DNA from: Parabacteroides johnsonii DSM 18315 | Lineage (GTDB): Bacteria > Bacteroidota > Bacteroidia > Bacteroidales > Tannerellaceae | Length of the DNA: 64,000 nt | Assembly (NCBI RefSeq): GCF_025151045.1 | Contig: NZ_CP102285.1 | Coordinates: forward strand, 3,348,001-3,412,000 | Direction of reading: 5' to 3' | In this document: positions 1 to 7,745 of the stretch, one piece after another | How positions within the stretch are numbered: position 1 is the stretch's first letter | Layout: each line of letters begins with the position of its first letter | Notes under the pieces: generated by a model | What the model was told of the DNA's origin: nothing | The model's input: only the letters and a program-made list of their open reading frames with translations | The model's database searches: none | Made by a program: the position numbers and the translations under genes

Positions 1-137
1 ATCGCATCGAAAAACTCTCGTTCTCTGAAAAGCATTTGCTCGTTTTCGGGAGAGGATTCCAGCCAGATACGGACAGCTTCTTTCTCTTCACGAGAAGCTT
101 TTCCGTCAAAGAATTTATATAGTGTTTCTTTTTCCAT
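1..137 (-). CDS. FecR-family anti-sigma factor, N-terminal fragment (cut by window edge)
   Basis: Read from an ATG at 137 to the window edge, this frame gives 45 residues that begin MEKETLYKFFDGKAS and continue with acidic, helical sequence containing IWLESSPENEQ. This is the cytoplasmic sigma-binding N-terminus typical of Bacteroidetes FecR anti-sigma factors. Such proteins hold an ECF sigma factor inactive and sense an outer-membrane SusC/TonB receptor through the periplasm. The sigma gene lies just upstream on the same strand (448-1017), the usual order. The transmembrane and FecR domains would be outside the window, so the family call rests on the N-terminus and the context. Confidence 0.75.
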   Translation of the reverse strand, partial: MEKETLYKFFDGKASREEKEAVRIWLESSPENEQMLFREREFFDA

Positions 138-447
138 TTTTTCCGTTTCTGTTTATAAAGCAAATAAGCAGGAAATATCCCTAACGGAAAAGGAAACTTT
201 TTTTGAAAAAATTTTCATAACGTAAAAAACAGAGCCAAAGGAAAGCGAAAACAGTAGGCTAATAATTCTGGTCGGACACCGTGTATTTGAAATTTACCTG
301 CCAAGTATTCCGATTTACTCTCCAAGTATCGGGATTTTTCCGTCGAGTAATCGCCTGTCGACAACCGTCAGCACGCTTGTTGACAACTGTCAGCAAACTT
401 GCCGACAATTATAAGCAGGCTTGCCGACAATTGTCGACAGGCAAGTA
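138..447. other. 310-bp spacer between sigma and FecR genes
   Basis: No convincing gene is seen. The frame open from 281 to 490 runs through a tandem repeat and is rejected as a gene. The half near the sigma gene holds four 22-bp repeats (355-442) and two earlier CCAAGTAT words about 23 bp apart (near 300 and 321). The remainder is AT-rich without recognisable sites. The spacing is longer than the sigma-to-FecR gap of the second such pair in this window (68 bp between 53981 and 54050). Confidence 0.6.
355..442. repeat. Four degenerate 22-bp tandem repeats
   Basis: Units are 355-376, 377-398, 399-420 and 421-442. Each has the shape (C/T)TG(T/C)(C/T)GACAA(C/T)(C/T)GTCAGCANGC, with the last two units drifting. 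The core TTGCCGACAATT is itself nearly palindromic with the GTCGACA words, so the array can fold. Units abut without spacers, so this is not a CRISPR array. It lies directly downstream of the sigma-factor stop codon. Confidence 0.8.
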
Positions 448-1017
448 TCAGCAAAAGAATCTCGGAAAAAAAGCCAGTAAAGGGAAATAATCTTTTAAGG
501 CTACACGCAAAACTTTCAAGGCCTTGGTAATGTGGAACTCCACTGTTTTCGTCGAGATGTCCAAGGCTGCTGCGATCTCCTTATGGCTTTGGTTGTTGTA
601 GCGGCTGCGGACAAAAATGTCACGTGTTTGTTCAGGTAATGTTTCCAACGCCTTGTCGACAAGCGACTGCAACTCGTCGGAGAACAGCTTTTCAGGATTA
701 CAGGCTTCGAGGGTGGCGATGCGCAGGTTCAATTCCCAAGTGTCGCAGTCCTTCAAATACTCGACTATTTCTTCCCGCGTACGCAAACGTTGCAGGTAAT
801 TCAGACATTTGTGTTTGATAACGGTCAGGATATAGGCCGGGACATTCGAGTCAGGTGCAAGTTTTCCCCTATTTTCCCAATAATACATCAGGCTTTCGAT
901 CGCAATATCTTCTGCAACCATACTATCGCCTACATATGTGTTGGCAAAATGGACAAAACGACCTTTATAGTCAGTAAACAACTGATTAAAAGAATATATC
1001 TCGGATCCACCTTTCAT
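448..1017 (-). CDS. ECF-family RNA polymerase sigma factor
   Basis: 189 residues from the ATG at 1017. The frame is open further upstream to 1131, but those 38 residues are cysteine- and tyrosine-rich and unlike the family, so the start MKGGSEIYSFNQLF is preferred. Region 2 is visible early (YVGDSMVAEDIAIES) and region 4 at the end, with a helix-turn-helix QSHKEIAAALDISTKTVE followed by a KALKVLR helix. Family members of this length pair with FecR anti-sigma factors to switch on SusC/SusD importer genes. The FecR partner begins at 137 on the same strand. No SusC/SusD target is visible on this side of the window. Confidence 0.9.
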   Translation of the reverse strand: MKGGSEIYSFNQLFTDYKGRFVHFANTYVGDSMVAEDIAIESLMYYWENRGKLAPDSNVPAYILTVIKHKCLNYLQRLRTREEIVEYLKDCDTWELNLRIATLEACNPEKLFSDELQSLVDKALETLPEQTRDIFVRSRYNNQSHKEIAAALDISTKTVEFHITKALKVLRVALKDYFPLLAFFPRFFC

Positions 1018-1171
1018 ACATATAGAATCAAATCGCCGATAAAGATATACATAAATCCGACTTGTCCATCTTTCTTGCAGGATTTTCCGGCATTTATCCG
1101 TTAAATAGAAACAAAGACAAACATAAATCATATTTTTTCTCTAAGTTTGCACATTAAATACGAGAAATCCG

Positions 1172-1381
1172 ATGAAGAAAGTAAACATAACAACCGCAGT
1201 TCTATTGATTTACCTGATCATTATGAGCATAATTGGCTGGCCGGGCAAACAAGCCGATCCTGATTATGTGCAGTATTTCGGGGTGATCGCGGCGACTGTT
1301 CTTGTTATCGGCCTGCTGCGTTTCCTGCAGATCAAACGGTTGAAGATTCGGGACAAGATGAAAGACGGAAAAATAGAATAA
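1172..1381 (+). CDS. Small inner-membrane protein, unknown function
   Basis: 69 residues with two hydrophobic segments (about 7-24 and 35-51) joined by a short polar loop (GWPGKQADPDY) and ending in a basic tail (KIRDKMKDGK). This predicts a two-pass membrane protein with a cytoplasmic charged C-terminus. I do not recognise the family. It is divergent from the sigma gene and lies 33 bp ahead of the GH92 gene on the same strand, so the two are probably co-transcribed. Composition, start codon and spacing support a real gene. Confidence 0.65.
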   Translation: MKKVNITTAVLLIYLIIMSIIGWPGKQADPDYVQYFGVIAATVLVIGLLRFLQIKRLKIRDKMKDGKIE

Positions 1382-1414
1382 CGAAGTTTAATTGCAAATA
1401 TAAAATTCTAATTC

Positions 1415-3622
1415 ATGAAGGACCTTGTGATCGGACTGTCTCTGTTAGGGATGGTCAGTGCGTGCAGCCCTGCACCTCAGGCAAAGGACAATGTCGAGGA
1501 AGACTATTGCCAGTATGTTAATCCCTTTATCGGAAATGCGGACAACGGACATACGTTTCCGGGTGCTTGTGCACCGTTCGGCCTGATACAGGCGAGCCCC
1601 GAATCCGGTGTCGGCTCCTGGAGATACTGTTCGGGATATAATTACGATGATAACTTTATCGAAGGTTTCGCCCAAACACATTTGAACGGAACGGGCTGTC
1701 CGGACTTGGGCGACATCCTACTGTTCCCGTTCAGCGGCGATATAAAAGACAATACTTATAAAAGCGAATACGACAAATCCACCCAGAAAGCATCGCCGGG
1801 TTATTATGCGGTCACCTTGTCCGACTATGGTGTTGATGCTGAGATTACGGCTACCGCCCACACAGCCCTCCATCGCTATAAATACAACAACGAAGGGCCG
1901 GCACGTCTGCTGGTCGACCTTCAACGCGGTATGGTCGGAAGCAAGGATGCACTGAAAACACATGTCTTAGAAGCCGAGCTCGAAATGCCGGACAACCAGA
2001 CGATCACCGGGCATAACCAAACCCGCGCCTGGGTGACACGCCATTATTTCTATGTGATCAAATTCGACCGTCCTTATACGCTCAGGGAAGAACTTCCCGC
2101 CGAAAAAGGGGAGAAAGCGAAACGCCTGATACTCGAATTCGACACGAAACCGGGCGAAGCCGTACAGGTGAAAATCGCCATGTCAAGCGTAAGTGTCGAC
2201 GGAGCGCTCGCATCCCTGCAAAAAGAGAACCCGGCATGGGATTTCGATGCTGTCCACCAGTCCACACGCGACCAGTGGCAGGCACTCCTTTCCCGTGCCC
2301 AAGTTACAGGTACGACGGATGAAAAGACAAGTTTCTACACCTCCATGTATCACTTGATGATGCAGCCGAACAACATTGCCGACATCGACGGACGGTATCG
2401 TGGCATCGACGACAATATTCATACGTCTCCGACAGGCGAATACTATTCTACATTCTCACTTTGGGATACCTATCGCGCCGCTCATCCGCTATACACTATC
2501 CTGAATCCGGATAAGGTAGACGCCATGATCCAGACGATGCTGGATCATCAGAAGATACAAGGTTTCCTGCCGATCTGGGCTTTGTGGGGCAAAGAGAACT
2601 TCTGCATGATCGGCAATCACGCCATTCCAGTGATCGTGGATGCTTACCTGAAAGGATTCAAAGGGTTCGATGCGGAAGAAGCTTATCAGGCAGTCAAAGC
2701 GAGTGCCACCGTCAGCCATTTCAACTCCGACTGGGAAACATTCGAGAAATACGGTTACTTCCCGTTCGACATCATCGACACCGAATCGGTTTCCAAGACT
2801 TTGGAATGTGCTTACGACGACTATTGTGTAGCCCAAATGGCAAAAGCATTAGGTAAAACGGAAGATTACGAACATTTCTCCAAACGTGCTGCATTCTATA
2901 AGAATCTCTTCGATCCGGAACTCAAGCTGATGAGAGGAAAAGATTCTAAAGGCAACTGGCGTACGCCGTTCAATTCCTTCCTGCTCTCACACGCCAGCTC
3001 TTCAGGTGGCGATTTCACGGAGGGCAATTCCTGGCAGTACACCTGGCACGTACAACACGATGTACAAGGCCTGATCGATCTGATGGGCGGCAATGAGGCT
3101 TTCGTGACCAAACTCGACTCATTATTCTTCCTCGAAAGCACAGCCGAGAACACCGGTTTCGTTTCTGACGTAACCGGGCTGATCGGACAATATGCACACG
3201 GTAACGAGCCCAGCCATCACGTAGCGTACCTTTACAGCTATGCCGGCCATCCGGAAAAAACGCAGCAGGTGATCCGCGAAGTCTTCGATCGCTTCTACCT
3301 GGCCAAACCGGACGGTCTGTGCGGCAACGACGATTGCGGGCAGATGTCCGCCTGGTATATCTTCTCGGCTATGGGCTTCTATCCGGTCAACCCGATCAGC
3401 GGGGAATATGTTTTAGGCGCTCCTCAGATAGAAAAGATTTCTCTGTCTCTCCCCGAAGGCAAAACATTCACTGTCGAAGCCAAAGGTTTATCCAAAGCCA
3501 ACAAATACGTCAAATCAGTGGAATTGAACGGAAAGCCGGTCACCGGTCTTACAATCAGCCATAAAGATATCATGAATGGCGGAAACCTGGTGTTCACAAT
3601 GACAGACCAACCAAGAAGATAG
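1415..3622 (+). CDS. GH92-family alpha-mannosidase, lipoprotein
   Basis: 735 residues. The N-terminus has a lipoprotein signal (LLGMVSAC, lipid-bearing Cys near residue 17), so the enzyme is probably anchored to an outer- or inner-membrane face. The family is recognised from YVNPFIGNADNGHTFPGA and FGLIQASP near the start, the SLWDTYRAAHPL block, a repeated glycine-rich GNEPSHHVAYLY block and the CGNDDCGQMSAWYIFSAMGFYPVNP block near the end. GH92 enzymes are calcium-dependent exo-mannosidases, mostly alpha-1,2, that trim N-glycans or yeast mannan. Length fits the family. The neighbouring sigma/FecR pair is transcribed the other way, so no full PUL is visible here. Confidence 0.93.
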   Translation: MKDLVIGLSLLGMVSACSPAPQAKDNVEEDYCQYVNPFIGNADNGHTFPGACAPFGLIQASPESGVGSWRYCSGYNYDDNFIEGFAQTHLNGTGCPDLGDILLFPFSGDIKDNTYKSEYDKSTQKASPGYYAVTLSDYGVDAEITATAHTALHRYKYNNEGPARLLVDLQRGMVGSKDALKTHVLEAELEMPDNQTITGHNQTRAWVTRHYFYVIKFDRPYTLREELPAEKGEKAKRLILEFDTKPGEAVQVKIAMSSVSVDGALASLQKENPAWDFDAVHQSTRDQWQALLSRAQVTGTTDEKTSFYTSMYHLMMQPNNIADIDGRYRGIDDNIHTSPTGEYYSTFSLWDTYRAAHPLYTILNPDKVDAMIQTMLDHQKIQGFLPIWALWGKENFCMIGNHAIPVIVDAYLKGFKGFDAEEAYQAVKASATVSHFNSDWETFEKYGYFPFDIIDTESVSKTLECAYDDYCVAQMAKALGKTEDYEHFSKRAAFYKNLFDPELKLMRGKDSKGNWRTPFNSFLLSHASSSGGDFTEGNSWQYTWHVQHDVQGLIDLMGGNEAFVTKLDSLFFLESTAENTGFVSDVTGLIGQYAHGNEPSHHVAYLYSYAGHPEKTQQVIREVFDRFYLAKPDGLCGNDDCGQMSAWYIFSAMGFYPVNPISGEYVLGAPQIEKISLSLPEGKTFTVEAKGLSKANKYVKSVELNGKPVTGLTISHKDIMNGGNLVFTMTDQPRR

Positions 3623-3626
3623 TAAG

Positions 3627-3705
3627 ATTCAGGGCAGTATGTCAAAATATACTTGTCCCCCAGCTTGACACGGGAACAAGGTAGTTCTGACATACTGCCC
3701 TGAAT
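3627..3705. repeat. Palindromic intergenic element, TGTCAAAA family (copy 1)
   Basis: Perfect 18-bp arms at 3627-3644 and 3688-3705 flank a second, imperfect inverted pair built on CTTGTCCC and GGGAACAAG. The element sits between the convergent ends of the GH92 gene and birA, where it could also end transcription from both sides. Its inner words (GTCAAAAT, CTTGTCCC, GCTTGACACGGG) recur in the elements at 25838-25968 and 33464-33632, which marks it as one copy of a dispersed family. Confidence 0.8.
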
Positions 3706-3745
3706 TATACTAATCAGCAAGCCGGATTCAGTCTTGCATACCTTC

Positions 3746-4501
3746 TTATCTGGAAATAACAGTTGTCACCTCCTTGAATGCATATCTTCGCCGCTCCCCA
3801 TCGTGCAATTGGAGGATCAGATGACCGGTCGGCTCGATGGCATGGATACAGGCTTCGAAAGGACCGTTTTCATCGATATAGGAATAATAACCGTCACCAT
3901 GATATAAGGCCGCCATATAGGCAGTTCGGATTTCTTCCTCTTTCTCCTGTAATAATAGGAAATAGTAGTTAAAGAAGATACGCAGGAAGCGGGCCAGTAC
4001 TTCTTCCCGGTCATATGCCTTACCTGTAATCTGAGTCAGGGATACAGGGTTGGGAGCATCGCTGCGAAATATTTCCTGGTTGATATTAAGTCCGATACCA
4101 ATTACCGAACAATAGAGATGCTGCCCGGACAGATCGTTTTCGATCAGCATTCCGCATATCTTACGGTCTTTCCAGTAAATATCGTTCGGCCATTTCACCT
4201 TGACGGAATCCGTATATCCCTCCAACGTCTCCTTCACACTCAGGGAGGCGATTTGGGAAATCAGAAACTGTCGGTTCGCAGGAAGGGAATCAGGATATAA
4301 AAGAATACTGAACATCAAATTCTTCCCGGCTTCCGACTCCCATGAGTTTCCGACCTGCCCCTTTCCGGCTGTTTGAAAATCTGCTATGACGAGGCTGCCT
4401 TCCGGCAACCTGGCTTTTGCACATTGTTCCCGCAGGTAATTATTGGTCGAGTCCGTCTCGGCAAGCCGGATGATCTTTGGAGTTTCGTTTTTATCATTCA
4501 T
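3746..4501 (-). CDS. birA: Biotin--[acetyl-CoA-carboxylase] ligase
   Basis: 251 residues. The enzyme makes biotinyl-AMP from biotin and ATP and transfers biotin to a lysine of biotin-dependent carboxylases in the cytoplasm. The adenylate-binding loop is seen as AGKGQVGNSW (residues 45-54), the second substrate loop as KWPNDIYW (103-110), and CGMLIEN follows. There is no N-terminal helix-turn-helix, so this is the monofunctional ligase without repressor activity. The start overlaps the end of the upstream YjbR-like gene by 8 bp, pointing to translational coupling. Confidence 0.93.
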   Translation of the reverse strand: MNDKNETPKIIRLAETDSTNNYLREQCAKARLPEGSLVIADFQTAGKGQVGNSWESEAGKNLMFSILLYPDSLPANRQFLISQIASLSVKETLEGYTDSVKVKWPNDIYWKDRKICGMLIENDLSGQHLYCSVIGIGLNINQEIFRSDAPNPVSLTQITGKAYDREEVLARFLRIFFNYYFLLLQEKEEEIRTAYMAALYHGDGYYSYIDENGPFEACIHAIEPTGHLILQLHDGERRRYAFKEVTTVISR

Positions 4502-4850
4502 TTTCGTAAGCTTCTCTTATTTTCTTCGGTAACTTGGCGATCACTTCGCGATAAGAATGGTGGATCCAGTGCTTGATCTCGCTATCCGGCATATCCCGGT
4601 CAAGGTAGATGGTGTTCCAGTATTTTTTGTTAAAATGCCAAGCACCTTCTACTGCCGTATATCGTTCACGCAGATCTTCGATATAATCAGTGCTGCATTT
4701 CAGCGACACGCACGGCTCCACGGTATCCAGAGGCAGGAGCAAAAACATCTTCCCCTCCACTTTGAACACCAGCGAAACATCATCGAAAGGGAAACACTCC
4801 GTCACATTCTTCAGCGACAGGCAATACTCCCTGGCTTCTTCTATATTCAT
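4494..4850 (-). CDS. MmcQ/YjbR-family protein
   Basis: 118 residues with the family signature: start MNIEEAREYCLSLKNVTECFPFDD, a central VFKVEGKMFLLL, and the end KKYWNTIYLDRDMPDSEIKHWI followed by SYREVIAKLPKK. The fold is known from structural work and resembles a DNA-binding CyaY-like domain, but the biochemical role is unknown. It overlaps birA by 8 bp and follows the YraN-like gene by 18 bp, so the three form one minus-strand unit. Confidence 0.85.
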   Translation of the reverse strand: MNIEEAREYCLSLKNVTECFPFDDVSLVFKVEGKMFLLLPLDTVEPCVSLKCSTDYIEDLRERYTAVEGAWHFNKKYWNTIYLDRDMPDSEIKHWIHHSYREVIAKLPKKIREAYENE

Positions 4851-4868
4851 ACTGCTCTACCTGTTTTA

Positions 4869-5234
4869 TTAGCGGCAAGGAGCATAGAAAGCATCTTCTA
4901 TATGATCTATTTCAAACTCCTCCCCTTTTTTGATTACGGTTATAATGTCGAAACGAACCGGCAGTTCGAGATTGAAAAAGCGGACATACGCATCGGCTGC
5001 CGCCACGATACGGCGGATTTTGGGAGCATCGACTGCCTCTTCCGGAGCTAAAAGGTAATCTTCCGAACGCGTTTTCACCTCTACGACTATCAGCCAGGTA
5101 TCCTTGACTGCTACGATATCCAGCTCATAATGATGCCAATGCCAGTTTGTATGAGTAATCCTGTAACCCTGCTTTTCCAGAAAAGCACGTGCAACCGACT
5201 CACCGTCTTTCCCCGTTTCGTTCCGTTTAGCCAT
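4869..5234 (-). CDS. YraN/UPF0102-family putative endonuclease
   Basis: 121 residues from the ATG at 5234 (MAKRNETGKDGE). A longer frame to 5252 is less likely because the -7 box at 5250-5257 would overlap it. The core of the restriction-like nuclease fold is visible: GESVARAFLEKQGY, then NWHWHHYELDIVA with the catalytic Asp, and IVVEVKTRSE with the E-x-K pair. Members resemble Holliday-junction resolvases but their in vivo role is unsettled. It is the first gene of a minus-strand unit with the YjbR-like gene and birA. Confidence 0.88.
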   Translation of the reverse strand: MAKRNETGKDGESVARAFLEKQGYRITHTNWHWHHYELDIVAVKDTWLIVVEVKTRSEDYLLAPEEAVDAPKIRRIVAAADAYVRFFNLELPVRFDIITVIKKGEEFEIDHIEDAFYAPCR

Positions 5235-5249
5235 TCCTTGTAATTTGCA

Positions 5250-5297
5250 CAAATATAATGTTTTTCTTTTTTATTTGCGCTTTCCCCCTTACATTTG
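5250..5297. promoter_or_regulatory. Divergent promoter region with two -7 boxes
   Basis: A TATATTTG box on the minus strand (5257 to 5250) lies 15 bp before the yraN-like ATG. A TACATTTG box on the plus strand (5290-5297) lies 7 bp before the ATG at 5305. Both match the Bacteroidetes TAnnTTTG consensus. Neither has a clear TTTG -33 box at the usual distance. On the plus side the predicted transcription start falls at or next to the start codon. Confidence 0.55.
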
Positions 5298-5304
5298 CAA
5301 AACT

Positions 5305-5532
5305 ATGACACTGAAACGTAAATATTCATCTCCACAGCCGAATCACCCGCGCGTGCACAAGGTCACTTTCATGCTCAACGACGATGAGCAGAAGGCTGTG
5401 GAACGTTATCTTGCCAGGTATAAAATCATCAACAAATCCCGCTGGTACCGCGAAACAATCCTGTCCCACATACTTAAAACCCTGGAAGAGGACTATCCTA
5501 CCCTCTTCAATGAAAACGAAATGAGAAGATGA
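5305..5532 (+). CDS. Small RHH-like conserved protein
   Basis: 75 residues from the ATG at 5305; a longer in-frame start at 5245 lies upstream of the -7 box and is rejected. The sequence VHKVTFMLNDDEQKAVERYL followed by a basic helix SRWYRETILSHILKTL fits a ribbon-helix-helix fold (one strand, two helices), as in CopG/MobA-type DNA binders. The target is unknown. Its last bases overlap the start of tadA (ATGA-type junction), so the two are translationally coupled. Confidence 0.7.
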   Translation: MTLKRKYSSPQPNHPRVHKVTFMLNDDEQKAVERYLARYKIINKSRWYRETILSHILKTLEEDYPTLFNENEMRR

Positions 5533-5972
5533 TCGATCCATTCAACGACGAATATTTCATGAAGCAGGCACTGATAGAAGCCCGCGCAGCAGCCAAAGAG
5601 GGAGAAGTTCCCGTCGGCGCCGTTATCGTATGCAACAACCGGATCATAGCCCGCGCCCACAATCAGACGGAGCGTCTGAACGATCCGACTGCCCATGCCG
5701 AGATGCTGGCAATAACAGCGGCAGTCGGCGTCTTAGGAGCCAAGTACTTGACCGGATGTAGTCTTTACGTGACGGTAGAACCATGCGTGATGTGTGCCGG
5801 AGCGATCGGATGGTCACAACTGAGCAAGATCGTCTACGGAGCGACAGATGAAAAAAGAGGCTTCCAGCAATACGCACCGAAAGCCTTACATCCAAAATCA
5901 ACAGTCAAAAAAGGGGTCCTTGAAAACGAGTGCGCCGAAGAAATGCGCAACTTCTTTCAGCGCAAGCGCTGA
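5529..5972 (+). CDS. tadA: tRNA-specific adenosine deaminase
   Basis: 147 residues. The zinc site is complete: HAE at residues 56-58 (His ligand and proton-shuttling Glu) and PCVMC at 85-89 (two Cys ligands). The surrounding MKQALIEARAAAKEGEVPVGAV and the NDPTAHAEM block are typical of TadA, which converts the wobble adenosine of tRNA-Arg(ACG) to inosine. A related guanine or cytosine deaminase is less likely. The start overlaps the upstream small gene, and the stop lies 5 bp from the convergent DUF4834 gene. Confidence 0.9.
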   Translation: MIDPFNDEYFMKQALIEARAAAKEGEVPVGAVIVCNNRIIARAHNQTERLNDPTAHAEMLAITAAVGVLGAKYLTGCSLYVTVEPCVMCAGAIGWSQLSKIVYGATDEKRGFQQYAPKALHPKSTVKKGVLENECAEEMRNFFQRKR

Positions 5973-5977
5973 ACAAC

Positions 5978-6244
5978 TTATTTCACTTCCTCGTAATCCA
6001 CATACTCTCCTTCATCTTTGGCAAAGATCTTTTTACGGGAGGCCTGCGAGGCATATTCTTCGCGTGCAGAGCTGTTGCTGCGCGCGTTGGAAGAGTAACC
6101 GCTTGTTTGACGGCGTTGTTCACCCTTCTTTCCACTACTTCCGCTTCCGAACAGGATATTTTTAAAGGTACGCAAGATAGAGAATCCCATTAGAAAAACT
6201 AACAGGATAAAGAAGAAGAACATAACAAACAAAAACTTAAACAT
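5978..6244 (-). CDS. DUF4834-type small membrane protein
   Basis: 88 residues. One hydrophobic segment at residues 2-25 (FLFVMFFFFILLVFLMGFS) is followed by a serine-, arginine- and glutamine-rich tail ending in the acidic EGEYVDYEEVK. This matches small single-pass proteins annotated DUF4834 in Bacteroidales; function is unknown. It follows pssA on the minus strand with a 52-bp gap, at the end of the psd-pssA unit. Confidence 0.7.
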   Translation of the reverse strand: MFKFLFVMFFFFILLVFLMGFSILRTFKNILFGSGSSGKKGEQRRQTSGYSSNARSNSSAREEYASQASRKKIFAKDEGEYVDYEEVK

Positions 6245-6296
6245 ATTCCGTCACTTAGTTGGTTCATTACACAAACACAAAGATACGAATTCTTGT

Positions 6297-7001
6297 TTAT
6301 CTTCTTTTGTTAAAAAAAGACAAGGTTATATAGAGAATGATTGTTCCGGCAATGCCCAAAACACCAAAGAGAGCCACAAAGACCACCGCCCCAGCTACTA
6401 AAATATAGCGAAGCTCATTGCCTTTCCATGCCAACGACTTTACTTTCAATGAGAACATCGGAACTTCAGACACCAGCAAAGACGAAAACAAGATTGCCAC
6501 AACTATTGTTCCGGCAATAAACCCGATGCTGTCCACTGGTACGGCAGAATGAAACGCATACCCGATAGACGCCCAAAAAAGAGCATGGGCCGGGACAGGC
6601 ATACCAATAAAAGAAGTTGTCTGCCTTTCATCGATATTGAATTTGGCAAGGCGCAATCCGGAAAAGACCGGTATCACCAGAGCCATATACGGGACATAAC
6701 CAGCCGCCTCTCCCAAAACAGGAGCCGTCATGCATGCCTGCTCCAACAACCAATAAACGATCATTCCGGGAGCGACACCAAAACTTACCATATCGGAAAG
6801 TGAGTCCAATTCCTTCCCCATCGGAGAATAGGCGTGCAGGGAGCGGGCGGCAAAACCGTCACCGAAATCGAAAACAGAGGCAATGACAATCCATAGGGTC
6901 GCCATCGGCAAGTTTCCCCTTAACGCCATAATACAAGCGATACAACCCGACATCAGGCTGCAGCAGGTAACAAAATTAGGTATACTATTCTTGATGCTCA
7001 T
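6297..7001 (-). CDS. pssA: CDP-diacylglycerol--serine O-phosphatidyltransferase
   Basis: 234 residues with about eight hydrophobic segments. The CDP-alcohol phosphotransferase motif D-G-x2-A-R-x8-G-x3-D-x3-D is complete (D48, G49, A52, R53, G62, D66, D70). The enzyme joins CDP-diacylglycerol and serine to make phosphatidylserine at the inner membrane. The decarboxylase gene psd ends 9 bp upstream, so the two consecutive steps to phosphatidylethanolamine are encoded together. Confidence 0.93.
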   Translation of the reverse strand: MSIKNSIPNFVTCCSLMSGCIACIMALRGNLPMATLWIVIASVFDFGDGFAARSLHAYSPMGKELDSLSDMVSFGVAPGMIVYWLLEQACMTAPVLGEAAGYVPYMALVIPVFSGLRLAKFNIDERQTTSFIGMPVPAHALFWASIGYAFHSAVPVDSIGFIAGTIVVAILFSSLLVSEVPMFSLKVKSLAWKGNELRYILVAGAVVFVALFGVLGIAGTIILYITLSFFNKRR

Positions 7002-7010
7002 TTATTTCTC

Positions 7011-7673
7011 TTATTTTCCCAAACGGGCTATCGGAGTCTGGTTACCGGTAACCTTCTGATCCATTTCGACCAGGACTTCCGTCCCGACAGGCAGGTAAAC
7101 ATCTACACGCGAACCGAACTTGATGAAGCCCATCTGCTCGTCTACGTGGCATTTATCGCCGACTTTGGCATAAGTCACGATACGCCGTGCCATTGCTCCC
7201 GCGATCTGGCGAGCCAGCACCTCCACTCCACCGCGGGTCGTGATCACGACAGCCGAACGCTCATTCTCCGTGCTGCTCTTCGGCAGGTAGGCCGCCATAA
7301 AACGTCCCTTCTGGTGTGACACATGCTTGACAGTCCCATTCACCGGAAACCAGTTGGCATGCACATTGAAAACGGACATGAATATGGATATCTGCAAACA
7401 TTCCCTGTGCAGGATCTCATTCTCCATCACTTCCTCGATCGCCACGATCGTGCCGTCGGCAGGGGCGATCACCAATCCTTCCGAATCGAACGGAAAACGA
7501 CGGAACGGGCTACGGAAAAAGTTAAGTACCAACAAGAACAGGACTGTGGTGACGAAAGTCGTGGTATAGAACACCCAACCTCTACCGACAGTATGATACA
7601 GCGCAACGTCCACGACAAAGAATATCGTGAAAAGCGTTAATAATAGACCTGTTCCTTCTTTATGTACTTTCAT
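7011..7673 (-). CDS. psd: Phosphatidylserine decarboxylase proenzyme
   Basis: 220 residues, the short PSD-A type. The N-terminus has two membrane segments (about 8-25 and 33-51). The autocleavage site is visible as KFGSRVD, with the Gly-Ser bond at 187-188; the Ser becomes the pyruvoyl cofactor of the small subunit. PADGTIVAIE and SVFNVHANWFPVNG are family blocks. It converts phosphatidylserine to phosphatidylethanolamine. It has its own promoter upstream (7710-7740) and is followed by pssA. Confidence 0.93.
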   Translation of the reverse strand: MKVHKEGTGLLLTLFTIFFVVDVALYHTVGRGWVFYTTTFVTTVLFLLVLNFFRSPFRRFPFDSEGLVIAPADGTIVAIEEVMENEILHRECLQISIFMSVFNVHANWFPVNGTVKHVSHQKGRFMAAYLPKSSTENERSAVVITTRGGVEVLARQIAGAMARRIVTYAKVGDKCHVDEQMGFIKFGSRVDVYLPVGTEVLVEMDQKVTGNQTPIARLGK

Positions 7674-7709
7674 TCTTTAATCTAATCGAGTATTTATCGT
7701 AAGAATTTG

Positions 7710-7740
7710 CAAAAATATTCATTTTTACCGAATAACAAAA
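7710..7740 (-). promoter_or_regulatory. Predicted promoter of psd-pssA
   Basis: Read on the minus strand, TTTTG (7740 to 7736) and TATTTTTG (7717 to 7710) are 18 bp apart, matching the Bacteroidetes -33/-7 arrangement. The psd ATG is at 7673, giving a leader of roughly 30 bases. It lies just past the stop codon of the AddA-like gene. Confidence 0.6.
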
Positions 7741-7745
7741 ATATA

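Noticed and set aside
355-442. Possible CRISPR array
   Set aside because: Units abut with no unique spacers, are degenerate, and no cas gene is in the window.
281-490. 69-residue frame upstream of the sigma gene
   Set aside because: It runs through the 22-bp tandem repeats and antisense into the sigma gene; composition is repeat-driven.
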